Shown: positions 15,936-23,328 of the stretch, piece after piece
How positions within the stretch are numbered: the first letter of the stretch is position 1
How the letters are laid out: the number at the start of each line of letters is the position of its first letter
Assembly (NCBI GenBank): GCA_008933705.1
Contig: WBUN01000055.1
Span: 1-33,936, forward strand
DNA from: Hyphomicrobiaceae bacterium
GTDB lineage: Bacteria > Pseudomonadota > Alphaproteobacteria > Rhizobiales > Hyphomicrobiaceae
Reading direction: 5' to 3'
DNA: 33,936 nt
The notes under the pieces: model-generated
Told to the model about the DNA's origin: nothing
Databases searched by the model: none
What the model saw: the letters and a program-made list of their open reading frames with translations, nothing else
Position numbers and translations under genes: made by a program

Positions 15936-17654
15936 TCACACCCCAACGCGCGCGGCGATCAGCGCGTCGATCACGCGGTCTCCGGCCGCGTCGTCCTCGG
16001 CCGACGAGCCGCCAAGCGGATCGCGAGGGCTCAGCTTGTGCGCCAGCACGAGATGCGCCAGATCGCGGCGCACGCCGTCGCCAAGACGCCGCGCCTCATC
16101 GAACAGCAGCACGGCAGCCGTAACATGATAGAGACCGGTTGCCGCCTGCCGCGCCGCGCGGGCATCTCCGTCCCTGGCGGCGGCGCGGTCGATCAGCGCC
16201 AGCACGGTCCCCAGCCGCTCGCGCAGGGGCGCGGCCAGATCGGAAGGCGCCGAGTCCACCATCGGCTCCAGACGCTTTGCCAGGGCGCGATGCGCATGGC
16301 TCTTGGCAGCGGCGCGGATCACGTCGAGCGCGATGATGTTGCTGGTGCCCTCCCAGATGGAGCCCAGATGCGATTCGCGCAGCAGTCGCGGCTCGATCCA
16401 TTCCTCCACGTAGCCCGACCCGCCGCGCATCTCCATGGCATCCCCCGTCACCTTGCGCGCATCGCGGCAGGCACGCAGCTTGATGAGCGGCGTCAGGATG
16501 CGGCGCATGGTCTGCGCCTCGGCCTCCCCGGCATCGGCGCGATCGAGGCATTCGGCGGTGAAGAAGGCAACGCTCAGCGCCTCCTCGGCAGGGAGGATCA
16601 TCTTGATGAGCTGGCGGCGCACCAGCGGCAGGTCGATCAGCCGCTTGCCGAACGCGCGCCGGCCGAGCGACACCGTCAGCGCCTCGTGCACGGCGCGGCG
16701 CATCATGCCGGTGGAGCGCACGCCGTTCGACAGCCGCGACTGGTTGACCATCTCGGCCATCTGCTTGAAGCCCTGGTTGAGATCGCCGACCAGCCAGGCA
16801 GAGGCGCCTTCGAGCACGATCTCGCCCGACGGCATGGCGCGCGTGCCGAGCTTGTCCTTCAGGCGCACGATGCGATAGCGGTTGGGCTCTCCCGAGGGCA
16901 GCAGGCGCGGCATCAGGAACAGGCCGAGACCCTTCGTCCCCGCCGGTGCACCATCGGGCCGCGCCAGCACCAGCGCCAGGCCGGCGTCGGCGTTGGAGCA
17001 GAACCACTTGTCGCCGTAGAGCAGCCAGTGGTCGCCCGTCTTGACGGCCCTCGTCTCGGTGGCGCCGACGTCGGATCCGGCAAAGCGCTCGGTCATGAAC
17101 ATGGCGCCCTGCAACTGGTCGTCGGCATCCTCCGCGAGCAACCCGGGCAGGTAGCGGTCGAGCAGGCTCTGGTCCGCGAAGCGGCGGATGGTGCGCGTGA
17201 GGCTGTCGGTCATGTTGACCGGGCACAGCAGACCGAACTCGGACTGCGCGAACAGATAGGTCAGTGCGTACTTGCTGGCGGCCGACAGCGGTTTGCCCCA
17301 GCCGAGCGCGGGACGGTGCGACAGTGCGGCGAGCGCGAACTCGCCGAACGCAAGCTGCTCCATCGCCATGTAGGCCGGCGCCTTGACGATGCTCTGGCGA
17401 TCCTCGCCCTGGCGCGTGCGCGGCTCAAGGCGCGAGGGCATCTTGTCGGCATCGCGTGCCAGATCGTCGAGGCGGCCGCCGATGAGGGCTCCGAGCCGCT
17501 CCAGATGCGCCTGCATGTGCGCCAGCTCCGGCGCGGGCAGGTAGAGGCCGAGCAGCGACCTGAGCGAGCGGTCGGAGGCGTAGAAGTCGAGCCCCCGCGA
17601 CTCCGGCGAAGCGCCGTCGGCGGCGGATGTCACGTTGCGCGGCTGTACGTTCAT
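15936..17654 (-). CDS. AidB-like acyl-CoA dehydrogenase family flavoprotein
   Basis: 572 residues, longer than usual acyl-CoA dehydrogenases (about 380) and close to AidB (about 540). The AidB-type N-terminal extension is followed by the FAD/substrate motif GAMFMTERFAGSDVGATETRA, the middle beta domain (WLLYGDKWFCSNADA), and the C-terminal helical block MEMRGGSGYVEEWIEPRLLRE then SIWEGTSNIIALDV. E. coli AidB is part of the alkylation (Ada) response and binds DNA, but the class also includes ordinary dehydrogenases, so substrate is unknown. It is soluble, FAD-dependent and tetrameric by family. A weak ribosome site (AGAGAGG) lies before ATG 17654. Confidence 0.88.
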   Translation of the reverse strand: MNVQPRNVTSAADGASPESRGLDFYASDRSLRSLLGLYLPAPELAHMQAHLERLGALIGGRLDDLARDADKMPSRLEPRTRQGEDRQSIVKAPAYMAMEQLAFGEFALAALSHRPALGWGKPLSAASKYALTYLFAQSEFGLLCPVNMTDSLTRTIRRFADQSLLDRYLPGLLAEDADDQLQGAMFMTERFAGSDVGATETRAVKTGDHWLLYGDKWFCSNADAGLALVLARPDGAPAGTKGLGLFLMPRLLPSGEPNRYRIVRLKDKLGTRAMPSGEIVLEGASAWLVGDLNQGFKQMAEMVNQSRLSNGVRSTGMMRRAVHEALTVSLGRRAFGKRLIDLPLVRRQLIKMILPAEEALSVAFFTAECLDRADAGEAEAQTMRRILTPLIKLRACRDARKVTGDAMEMRGGSGYVEEWIEPRLLRESHLGSIWEGTSNIIALDVIRAAAKSHAHRALAKRLEPMVDSAPSDLAAPLRERLGTVLALIDRAAARDGDARAARQAATGLYHVTAAVLLFDEARRLGDGVRRDLAHLVLAHKLSPRDPLGGSSAEDDAAGDRVIDALIAARVGV

Positions 17655-17671
17655 ATCCCGGCACCTCTCTT

Positions 17672-17703
17672 TCGCCCCTCCCCCTCAAGGGAGAGGGGAC
17701 GGC
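17672..17703. repeat. Palindromic element CCCCTCCCC/GGAGAGGGG
   Basis: TTCGCCCCTCCCCCTC pairs loosely with AGGGAGAGGGGACGGCGAA around a short loop. It lies just upstream of the acyl-CoA dehydrogenase start. The window's last 50 bases hold a similar CCCTCCCCG/CGGGGAGGG palindrome, so this may be another dispersed repeat family. Confidence 0.5.
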
Positions 17704-17803
17704 GAATGAACAGGGTACACCCCCGAGGAAGCAGACTTGCCCAGCCGCCCCATCATGCCTTAGCCCTCGCGTGCGAACGCGGCCCACCACGCAGGAGACA
17801 TCG

Positions 17804-18045
17804 ATGCACTATACTACGCTCGGCCGCACCGGGCTCAAGGTCGGCGTGACAGGTCTCGGCTGCGGCGGCAACAGCCGCATCGGCCTCGGCACGGACTTGA
17901 GCCAGGCCCAGTCGGCCGACCTGGTACGCGCCGCCCTCGACCTCGGCGTCAAATTCATCGACACGGCCGAGGCCTACGGCACCGAGCACATCGCCGGCCA
18001 AGCCACCGCCGGCCGCCCGCGCGAACCCCGCCACCACAACGGTGC
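17804..18045 (+). pseudogene. Aldo/keto reductase, N-terminal fragment
   Basis: From ATG 17804 (GCAGGAGA eight bases before it) the frame reads MHYTTLGRTGLKVGVTGLGC, then a VRAALDLGVKFIDTAEAYGTE block: strand 1 and the catalytic Asp/Tyr region (DTAEAYG) of an aldo/keto reductase. Homology ends after about 75 residues (GRPREP), just before a copy of the 25-bp palindrome at 18053. The remaining 200-odd residues with catalytic Lys and His are absent. Open reading continues to 18217 but is repeat-derived. The gene is dead; the break beside the repeat suggests a repeat-linked deletion or insertion. Confidence 0.85.
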
Positions 18046-18052
18046 GTCGCGC

Positions 18053-18163
18053 CCGCCCTTCGACGGGCTCAGGGCGGGGGTGTGCCTTGTGGCCCGGGCT
18101 GGAACACGCGACTCCGCCTCGCGGGCGCGGCAGCAGGATTGCCCGATCGGCGCCGGGATGCCA
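18053..18163. repeat. 25-bp palindrome copy D plus trailing module
   Basis: Perfect arms CCGCCCT/AGGGCGG surround TCGACGGGCTC (18053-18077). It is followed by GGGGTGTGC-CTTGTGGCCC and ends near CCGGGATGCCA (18153-18163), the same order of modules as 15818-15900 but about 30 bases longer. This shows a composite element rather than a lone palindrome. It separates the aldo/keto reductase remnant from the aroQ-like gene. Confidence 0.75.
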
Positions 18164-18204
18164 CCCTCCCTCACGCAAGCACTCACGCGCGGGAGGGAAC
18201 CGGC

Positions 18205-18681
18205 ATGCGCATCATGATCCTGAACGGGCCCAACATGAACCTGCTCGGCGTGCGCGAGCCGCACATCTACGGCACCACCACGCTCGCCGAGGTCGAGGCG
18301 CGCTGCCGCTCCGTTGCTGCCGTCATCGGCGCCACCCTCGCCTTCCGCCAGTCCAACCACGAAGGCGAACTCATCGACTGGATTCACGCCGCCCGCAGCG
18401 AGGCCGATGCCATCATCATCAACCCGGCCGCGTTCTCCTTCACCTCCATCGCCATCCTCGACGCGCTGAAAACGTTCGAAGGGCCGGTCATCGAGGTGCA
18501 CATGTCCAACATCCACGCGCGCGACGCATTACATCGCCACTCGCTCATCTCGGGCGCGGCCAAAGCCGTGATCTGCGGGCTCGGACCCTTCGGCTACATC
18601 GCCGCCATGCTCTCGGCCGGACACCTGCTGAAGAAGCTGCCGGACAGCCTGCCCGCGCCGCTGCGCGCCGGGCTGCCCTGA
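18205..18681 (+). CDS. aroQ: Type II 3-dehydroquinate dehydratase-like protein with altered active site
   Basis: 158 residues, the normal length, start supported by GGGAGG eight bases before ATG 18205. Family landmarks: LNGPNMNLLGVREPHIYG (R17, catalytic Tyr22), FRQSNHEGELIDWIH, IINPAAFSFTSIAILDAL (N73), IEVHMSNIHARDALHRHSLIS (H99, R106). By alignment with the M. tuberculosis enzyme as I recall it (offset of two), His81 corresponds to Phe79 and Arg112 to His110. Both normally hold the substrate. The gene is not beside accB/accC as the housekeeping aroQ usually is. It may be an altered-specificity paralogue or a weak enzyme; the symbol marks the family only. Follows the dead aldo/keto reductase. 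Confidence 0.8.
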   Translation: MRIMILNGPNMNLLGVREPHIYGTTTLAEVEARCRSVAAVIGATLAFRQSNHEGELIDWIHAARSEADAIIINPAAFSFTSIAILDALKTFEGPVIEVHMSNIHARDALHRHSLISGAAKAVICGLGPFGYIAAMLSAGHLLKKLPDSLPAPLRAGLP

Positions 18682-18700
18682 GCCTTGGGGGTGGTCCAAG

Positions 18701-18762
18701 GGGGTCAGACCCTCCGCTCCGCGCGCAGTTGCGCCGCGGCGGACCCTGGAAAGTCTGACCCC
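18701..18762. terminator. Inverted repeat between convergent genes
   Basis: GGGGTCAGAC (18701-18710) and GTCTGACCCC (18753-18762) are perfectly complementary and enclose a GC-rich inner stem near TCCGC/GCGGA. It sits between the ends of the aroQ-like gene and the EF-G-like gene and may act as a bidirectional terminator. No T-tract is present. The GGGGTCAGAC ends also resemble known repeat-element termini, so a mobile origin is possible. Confidence 0.5.
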
Positions 18763-18773
18763 AAATTCTCGAC

Positions 18774-20822
18774 CTACTCCGCCGCCTGCTTGTGCGCGGC
18801 GAGCACGTTGTCGGCGAGCCGGCCGGTCAACTCGGCGAGGTGATGGAACTTGGCCGTATAGGTGCCGACGCCCGCCGTCGCAGAGCGCAACTCCACGATG
18901 AGGTCCTGCATCTCGGCCTCCGGGATGTGCGCCTGCACCACGTCCCAGCCCGGCCAGCCCTGGCGTGCGTCAAAGCCCAGGATCTGTCCGCGGCGCTGCG
19001 GGATCATGCCGTTGACGCGCGCAGTCGCATCGCTCGGGATGGCGATCTCCACCTCCATGATCGGCTCGAGCAGCACCGGATTGCACTTGGGCATGCCCTC
19101 GCTCATGGCGATGCGCCCGGCCTGACGGAAAGCCATGTCGGAGGAATCCACCGAGTGGTACGAGCCGTCCGTCAGCGTCACCGACACATCGACGACCGGG
19201 AATCCGAGCGGCCCGTGGTTCAGATAGTCGCTCACTCCGATCTCGACCGAGGGAATGAACTGGCGCGGCACCACGCCGCCGGTGATGGTCTCGGCGAACT
19301 GGAAGCCCGACCCGCGCGACAACGGCTTGATTTCCAGAACCACGTCGCCGAACTGCCCGTGCCCGCCGGACTGCTTCTTGTGCCGGCCGCGGATCTCGAT
19401 GGCCTTCTTGATCGTCTCCTTGTAGGGCACCTGGCGCCGGCGTGTCTCGGCCTCGACGCCGTACTTGCGCTTGAGGCGCTCCAGCGACACGCGCAGGTGC
19501 ATCTCGCCCTGGCCCCACAGCACCATCTGGTGCGTGTCCTTGGCGTGCTCGAGACGCAGGGACGGGTCCTCCTCCATCAGCTTGGCGAGCGCGCCCGTCA
19601 GCTTCACCTCGTCCTTGCGGTCCTTGATCGTGATGGCGATGCCGTAGACGGGCTCGGGCGCTTCCGGCGGCTTGACCTGCACGCTGCCGCCCTTCTCCGC
19701 CGAGAGCGTCTCACCCGAGAGCACCTTCTCCAGCCGGCCGAGCGCCAGTGTGTCCCCGGCCTTGCCGGGCCCGCGCTTCCTGGCCTCCTGGCCCAGCATC
19801 GAGAAGGCGGAGGCCGCGCGTTCCTCTGAGCGCGCACCTTGCACCACGGTGCCTTCGCCGAACTCGCCGGCCAGCACGCGCACGATCGAGAGCTTGCCGC
19901 CGTGTGCGCTGTACATGGTCTTGAGGACATGCGCCGCGGACTTGGCGTTCTCGAGCTTGAGGCGCCTGGCCGTTCGGTCGACGAACGGCGCTTCGTGGCG
20001 CAGCGCCTTCATCAGACGCAGGATGCCGTTGCCGTTCTCGGCCGAGCCCAGGAACACGGGCACGATCAGGCCATCCTGCAGCTCCTTGCTGAGATCGGCG
20101 AACACCTTGTCGCGCGGCGGCTGTACGTCGGAAAGCAGCTGCTCCATCAGCTCGTCGTCGTAGTCGGCAAGCTGCTCGAGCATGTGGAAGCGTGCCGAGT
20201 TCTCGCGCTCCTTGATGCTGGCCGGCATCTCGACCACCTGCGACTCGGCATGCTTGCGGTAGACGAACGCGCGCTCGAGCGCGAGGTCGACGAAACCCGA
20301 GACGACGCCGTTCTCCCGGATCGGAATCTGGCGCAGCACCAGCGGCTTGGTGCTCGCCGGCTGCAGAATGGGAAGGATGTCTCGCACCTGGGTGTCGAAC
20401 GAGTCGATCTTGTTGAGGAACAGGAAGCGCGGGATGCCGCGGTCCTCGAGCTGCTTCAGGATGAGCTGCAGGGCCGGGATGCGCTTGGGGTCGGGCTCGC
20501 ACACCACGATCGCGGCGTCGCAGGCGGTCAGCGCCAGGCTGCTTTCGTGCTGGAACTCGATGGAGCCGGGGCAGTCGATGAAGGTGAAATTGTCGCCGAG
20601 GAACGTCACGTCGGCGATGTTGGCTTCCACGCTCATGCCGTGGTCGCGCGCTTCTGCGGAGGCATCACCGACCGTGTTCTTGTCTGCGATCCTGCCCTGT
20701 CGCGTCACGCTGCCGGTGCGGGCAAGGATGGATTCAAGGAGTGTCGTCTTGCCCGAGAGATAGGGTCCCACCAGTGCGATGCAGCGGGAGCTGCGGGCGG
20801 CCGAGCCACCATTCTGCCCCAT
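18774..20822 (-). CDS. Elongation factor G-like GTPase (EF-G paralogue)
   Basis: 682 residues with all EF-G domains. G domain: G1 GPYLSGKTT (19-27), G3 DCPGS (83-87), G4 NKID (137-140). Domains II to V follow, with the domain IV text RGRHKKQSGGHGQFGDV. True EF-G has DTPGH in G3, whose His is needed for ribosome-stimulated GTP hydrolysis; here it is Ser87. G2 is also divergent. The protein resembles the EF-G-like paralogues found beside a separate housekeeping fusA in many alphaproteobacteria. Role unknown; it may assist ribosome recycling or stress translation. GAGGAACAC lies before ATG 20822. No rpsL/rpsG/tuf genes are near, so this is not the str operon copy. Confidence 0.92.
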   Translation of the reverse strand: MGQNGGSAARSSRCIALVGPYLSGKTTLLESILARTGSVTRQGRIADKNTVGDASAEARDHGMSVEANIADVTFLGDNFTFIDCPGSIEFQHESSLALTACDAAIVVCEPDPKRIPALQLILKQLEDRGIPRFLFLNKIDSFDTQVRDILPILQPASTKPLVLRQIPIRENGVVSGFVDLALERAFVYRKHAESQVVEMPASIKERENSARFHMLEQLADYDDELMEQLLSDVQPPRDKVFADLSKELQDGLIVPVFLGSAENGNGILRLMKALRHEAPFVDRTARRLKLENAKSAAHVLKTMYSAHGGKLSIVRVLAGEFGEGTVVQGARSEERAASAFSMLGQEARKRGPGKAGDTLALGRLEKVLSGETLSAEKGGSVQVKPPEAPEPVYGIAITIKDRKDEVKLTGALAKLMEEDPSLRLEHAKDTHQMVLWGQGEMHLRVSLERLKRKYGVEAETRRRQVPYKETIKKAIEIRGRHKKQSGGHGQFGDVVLEIKPLSRGSGFQFAETITGGVVPRQFIPSVEIGVSDYLNHGPLGFPVVDVSVTLTDGSYHSVDSSDMAFRQAGRIAMSEGMPKCNPVLLEPIMEVEIAIPSDATARVNGMIPQRRGQILGFDARQGWPGWDVVQAHIPEAEMQDLIVELRSATAGVGTYTAKFHHLAELTGRLADNVLAAHKQAAE

Positions 20823-21076
20823 GTGTTCCTCCTGATCAGCTCAGGACAAACGGACGCGAAGCTCGCGCGCCCCGCGCCTGAGCTTCATGGGGCGCGTCAA
20901 AGCATGGTGAACCCGCGGTGTACTGAGCGCAAGCGCTAATGGCGGTTGCAGCGGAGACGCAAAGGCCTTGCACGGAGCCGCTCCCGTGCGGGAGCGGCAT
21001 CTGCCCGCGCGCGAGCGATGGCAGATAGGCGTTAAGCTTCAAACAGATGTGATCACGCATTGTTTCTATTTTTTAC

Positions 21077-21105
21077 TTGACGCGCGACATTTCCGCCCCG
21101 CTAAT
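21077..21105 (+). promoter_or_regulatory. Sigma-70-type promoter for the 78-codon gene
   Basis: TTGACG (-35) and GCTAAT (-10) are separated by 17 bases and preceded by a T-rich stretch that could act as an UP element. Predicted transcript start is near 21112, leaving an untranslated leader of about 100 bases before ATG 21215. Confidence 0.6.
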
Positions 21106-21111
21106 GATCCA

Positions 21112-21214
21112 CAAGGCATAGAGCCGGTGCAGCAGGGGGTAACCCAGGCGACCGGACCTTTCAGGGTCGGGGCTCCAGGGTGGAGCACTTGCCGGCGGCG
21201 AGAGTCTAAGTGCC
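21112..21214 (+). ncRNA. Structured 5' leader of unknown type
   Basis: Three nested or successive hairpins can be drawn: CCGGT with ACCGG enclosing the palindrome GGGTAACCC; then GGACC-type pairing with GGGTC; then GCTCC-AGGGT-GGAGC. It directly precedes an ATG with no clear ribosome site, so the structure may govern translation. I do not recognise a known riboswitch family. Confidence 0.4.
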
Positions 21215-21451
21215 ATGGGAATGGAAACACTCAACAACGCCGCGCGCGCCGCAGGGTTCGCGATGGCCGGTTCTGACGATCAGTTCGACGAGCGCAAGGT
21301 CGAGGCAAAGCCCGAGGAAAGGGGCTGGCGCCCCGGAGAGGCTGTGCTGCTGCATGCCCCTCCCAAGAAGGATCAGGCCAAGGCCCACACCTCCATGACG
21401 GAATGGATCAAGGGCATGTTCGGCGTTTCCGGTCGCGGAGCGCCGGCCTGA
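21215..21451 (+). CDS. Small hydrophilic protein of unknown function
   Basis: 78 residues starting MGMETLNNAARAAGFAMAG, then an acidic/basic middle and KDQAKAHTSMTEWIKGMFGV near the end. It has neither signal peptide nor membrane segment nor known motif. The support for coding is the start right after a good promoter and leader, alphaproteobacterial codon use (GC-rich third positions) and the absence of any other gene in the gap. ATG 21221 (M3) is an alternative start. No close family is recognised. Confidence 0.5.
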   Translation: MGMETLNNAARAAGFAMAGSDDQFDERKVEAKPEERGWRPGEAVLLHAPPKKDQAKAHTSMTEWIKGMFGVSGRGAPA

Positions 21452-21529
21452 GAGACACGCGCGGACGCAAGAGGTGAAGGCGCTGGCTGCGGCCCGCGCC
21501 TTCCTCGTTTGTGGCCCGGCCTGCAAGCA

Positions 21530-22429
21530 TCAGCGCTGCAGGCTCGGCGCACGCACCGCCGAGGCAATCCATTCCAGCACGAGCGGGTAGTGCGTCGCCA
21601 GCCAGAGATGCCCCTCGCCCGGCATCTCCGACAACGTGCAATCCGGAATCGTCTCCGCGAGCGCCCTCGCGGCGGCGATGGGCACAGCAGTGTCGTCACC
21701 GCCAATCCACATCCGCGTCGGCGCCAGGATCGATTTCGGGTTGACATCCCACGACTGCGAGAACACCCGCAGATCGGTGACGGGACCCGCCATGCCCGGC
21801 CTCAGCCCCTCGCGAAAGCTCCCGAGCAGCCACTCGGCCACCTCCGGACGGGCGATGATCTCGCGATCATGGCCGGCGCCGCGCAGCGTCGCCAGTTGTC
21901 CCGCCAGCCTCGGCGCGTGCGCAAGCGACCAGCGGAAGCCCCGGAAGACCACGGCGATGGCCTTCGGCCACTCCGGCAATACCGTGAAGCAGAAGCGATG
22001 CGCGGGCGACAATGCCCCTTCGCCGCACACCTCCGCGATCGGCCCGACGGGACTGATCAGCGCCAACGCGGCGACCCGCCTTGCGTGACAGGCGGCAACG
22101 GCCGCGGCGAAGGGACCGCCGCCCGAGACGCCGCCGACGGCAAAGCGCGCATGGCCGAGATGGTCCATGAGCGCAGCCATGTCGTCGGCATAGGTGGAAA
22201 GCCTCGCAACGGCCGGCGCATCCGTAAGCCCATAGCCCCAGCGGTCCGGAGCGATGATGGCAAGGCCGAGCCGCCGCCCCGCCTCGTCGCCGATCGAGAA
22301 CTTCAGGCGCGAGCCAGGCGTGCCGTGCAGGAACAGCAGCGGCCAGCCGCCCGGATCGCCGAAGATGCGATAGCCGAGTGCACGCCCGTCCTGCAGATGG
22401 AACAGAAGATCTCCCTCACGCATCGTCAT
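21530..22429 (-). CDS. Alpha/beta hydrolase
   Basis: About 299 residues with an alpha/beta hydrolase fold: oxyanion-hole motif LFLHGTPGSR (near residue 33), nucleophile elbow GGVSGGGP (Ser near 100), acid in WIGGDDTAVP and catalytic His in GEGHLWL. These are the triad residues and their order. Family members act as esterases, epoxide hydrolases or lipases, so substrate is unknown. The start is ATG 22429 or 22423, overlapping the end of the acetyltransferase gene by 8-14 bases, so the two are translationally coupled. Confidence 0.88.
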   Translation of the reverse strand: MTMREGDLLFHLQDGRALGYRIFGDPGGWPLLFLHGTPGSRLKFSIGDEAGRRLGLAIIAPDRWGYGLTDAPAVARLSTYADDMAALMDHLGHARFAVGGVSGGGPFAAAVAACHARRVAALALISPVGPIAEVCGEGALSPAHRFCFTVLPEWPKAIAVVFRGFRWSLAHAPRLAGQLATLRGAGHDREIIARPEVAEWLLGSFREGLRPGMAGPVTDLRVFSQSWDVNPKSILAPTRMWIGGDDTAVPIAAARALAETIPDCTLSEMPGEGHLWLATHYPLVLEWIASAVRAPSLQR

Positions 22430-22913
22430 GGGGCATTCCGAGATCGCGTTCGAACAGCAGGACCATCGGATCGGAGCCCGCCGCGCCCGTCTCGCGGAAG
22501 CCGAGGCTGCGGTAGAGCGCGTGCGCGGCATGCAGGCTCGGCAGGGTGTCGAGGCACATGCGGGCATAGCCCAGCCGTCGCGCCTCGTCCATGACGATCA
22601 GCGCCAGGGTGCGTCCCAGCCCAAGCCCGCGCGCCGCCGGGCGGACATACATGCGCTTCATCTCGCACGCGCTCGAAGAGCCGGGCGCGGGACGCAGGGC
22701 AACGCAGCCGAGCAACTCGCCGTCCGCCGTCGTCCGCGCGAGAAACAAGGCGCCTCGCGGCGGCGCATACTCGCCCGGCAGGCCCGACACCTCCGCATCG
22801 AAACCCTGAAAGCATAGCGACACACCGAGCGCCGCCTCGTACTCGCGCAGCAGCGCGGTGACAGCGGCGCGCTCATGCTCGTGAAAACCGCGGGTTAGGA
22901 CGAACGAGGTCAA
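22416..22913 (-). CDS. GNAT family N-acetyltransferase
   Basis: About 165 residues of a GNAT fold: acetyl-CoA loop region ARGLGLGRTLALIVMDEARR (motif A, Q/RxxGxG/A-type), CVALRP strand, MKRMYVRPAARG, and LYRSLGFRETG near the C-terminus. Acceptor unknown. The start is uncertain: no early ATG; TTG 22913 sits five bases after the stop of a small upstream gene. Much longer open reading lies upstream but contains no GNAT sequence. Coupled to the hydrolase downstream. Confidence 0.85.
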   Translation of the reverse strand: MTSFVLTRGFHEHERAAVTALLREYEAALGVSLCFQGFDAEVSGLPGEYAPPRGALFLARTTADGELLGCVALRPAPGSSSACEMKRMYVRPAARGLGLGRTLALIVMDEARRLGYARMCLDTLPSLHAAHALYRSLGFRETGAAGSDPMVLLFERDLGMPHDDA

Positions 22914-22918
22914 GGGGC

Positions 22919-23032
22919 TCAGAGCACCATCCACGCAACGACGAACAGGAAGGCGAGCGTCAGCGCCCAACGCCGGTAGAACCGGCATTCCTCGCACGCC
23001 AAGGCCAGACGCAGGCGCTCGCTCAGCGGCAT
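22919..23032 (-). CDS. Small single-pass membrane protein
   Basis: 37 residues with ATG 23032 preceded by GAGG eight bases away. A basic/Cys-containing N-terminus (LACEECRFYRRW) is followed by the hydrophobic ALTLAFLFVVAWMVL at the very end. A longer form could start at TTG 23170. The stop is five bases before the acetyltransferase TTG, so coupled expression is plausible. No function is assigned. Confidence 0.35.
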   Translation of the reverse strand: MPLSERLRLALACEECRFYRRWALTLAFLFVVAWMVL

Positions 23033-23328
23033 GCGGCATACCTCGCGCGAATGCGGACGCATGGCAAGCATGCAGGGACCATCGGCAGCTCCCTTTCCGT
23101 GCAGCGCATGGTCGAGACGACGCTCCACGCAGCTTGCGATCGCCGGTCCTATTCCGATCCGCCCGGTCAATTTGTCTCGGCCTGCCGATCAAAATAACGT
23201 GCGAAAGCGTTGATTGAAACAACCTCGGCCGCCGGTATTGTCGCCGCGCGCTGCATGTAGCGCGCGGCGGCACCGACTGATCGAGGGGGAACGCGCAGGG
23301 CCGCGGAGTGCTCAACAGGAGGATCTTC

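Larger units (their letters stand above)
20823..21214. other. 392-base intergenic region between the EF-G-like gene and a small gene
   Basis: Divergent gene starts on both sides. It holds a perfect 22-bp palindrome with a 2-base loop at 20977-20998 (arms GCCGCTCCCG/CGGGAGCGGC), a strong promoter-like pair at 21077-21105 and a structured leader at about 21112-21214. I see no further coding sequence. The region is visibly poorer in GC around 21040-21080 (T-rich). Confidence 0.75.

Noticed and set aside
20977-20998. 22-bp palindrome considered as a terminator for the EF-G-like gene
   Set aside because: It lies before that gene's start, not after its stop, and lacks a T-tract. It is listed only as a palindrome in the intergenic region.
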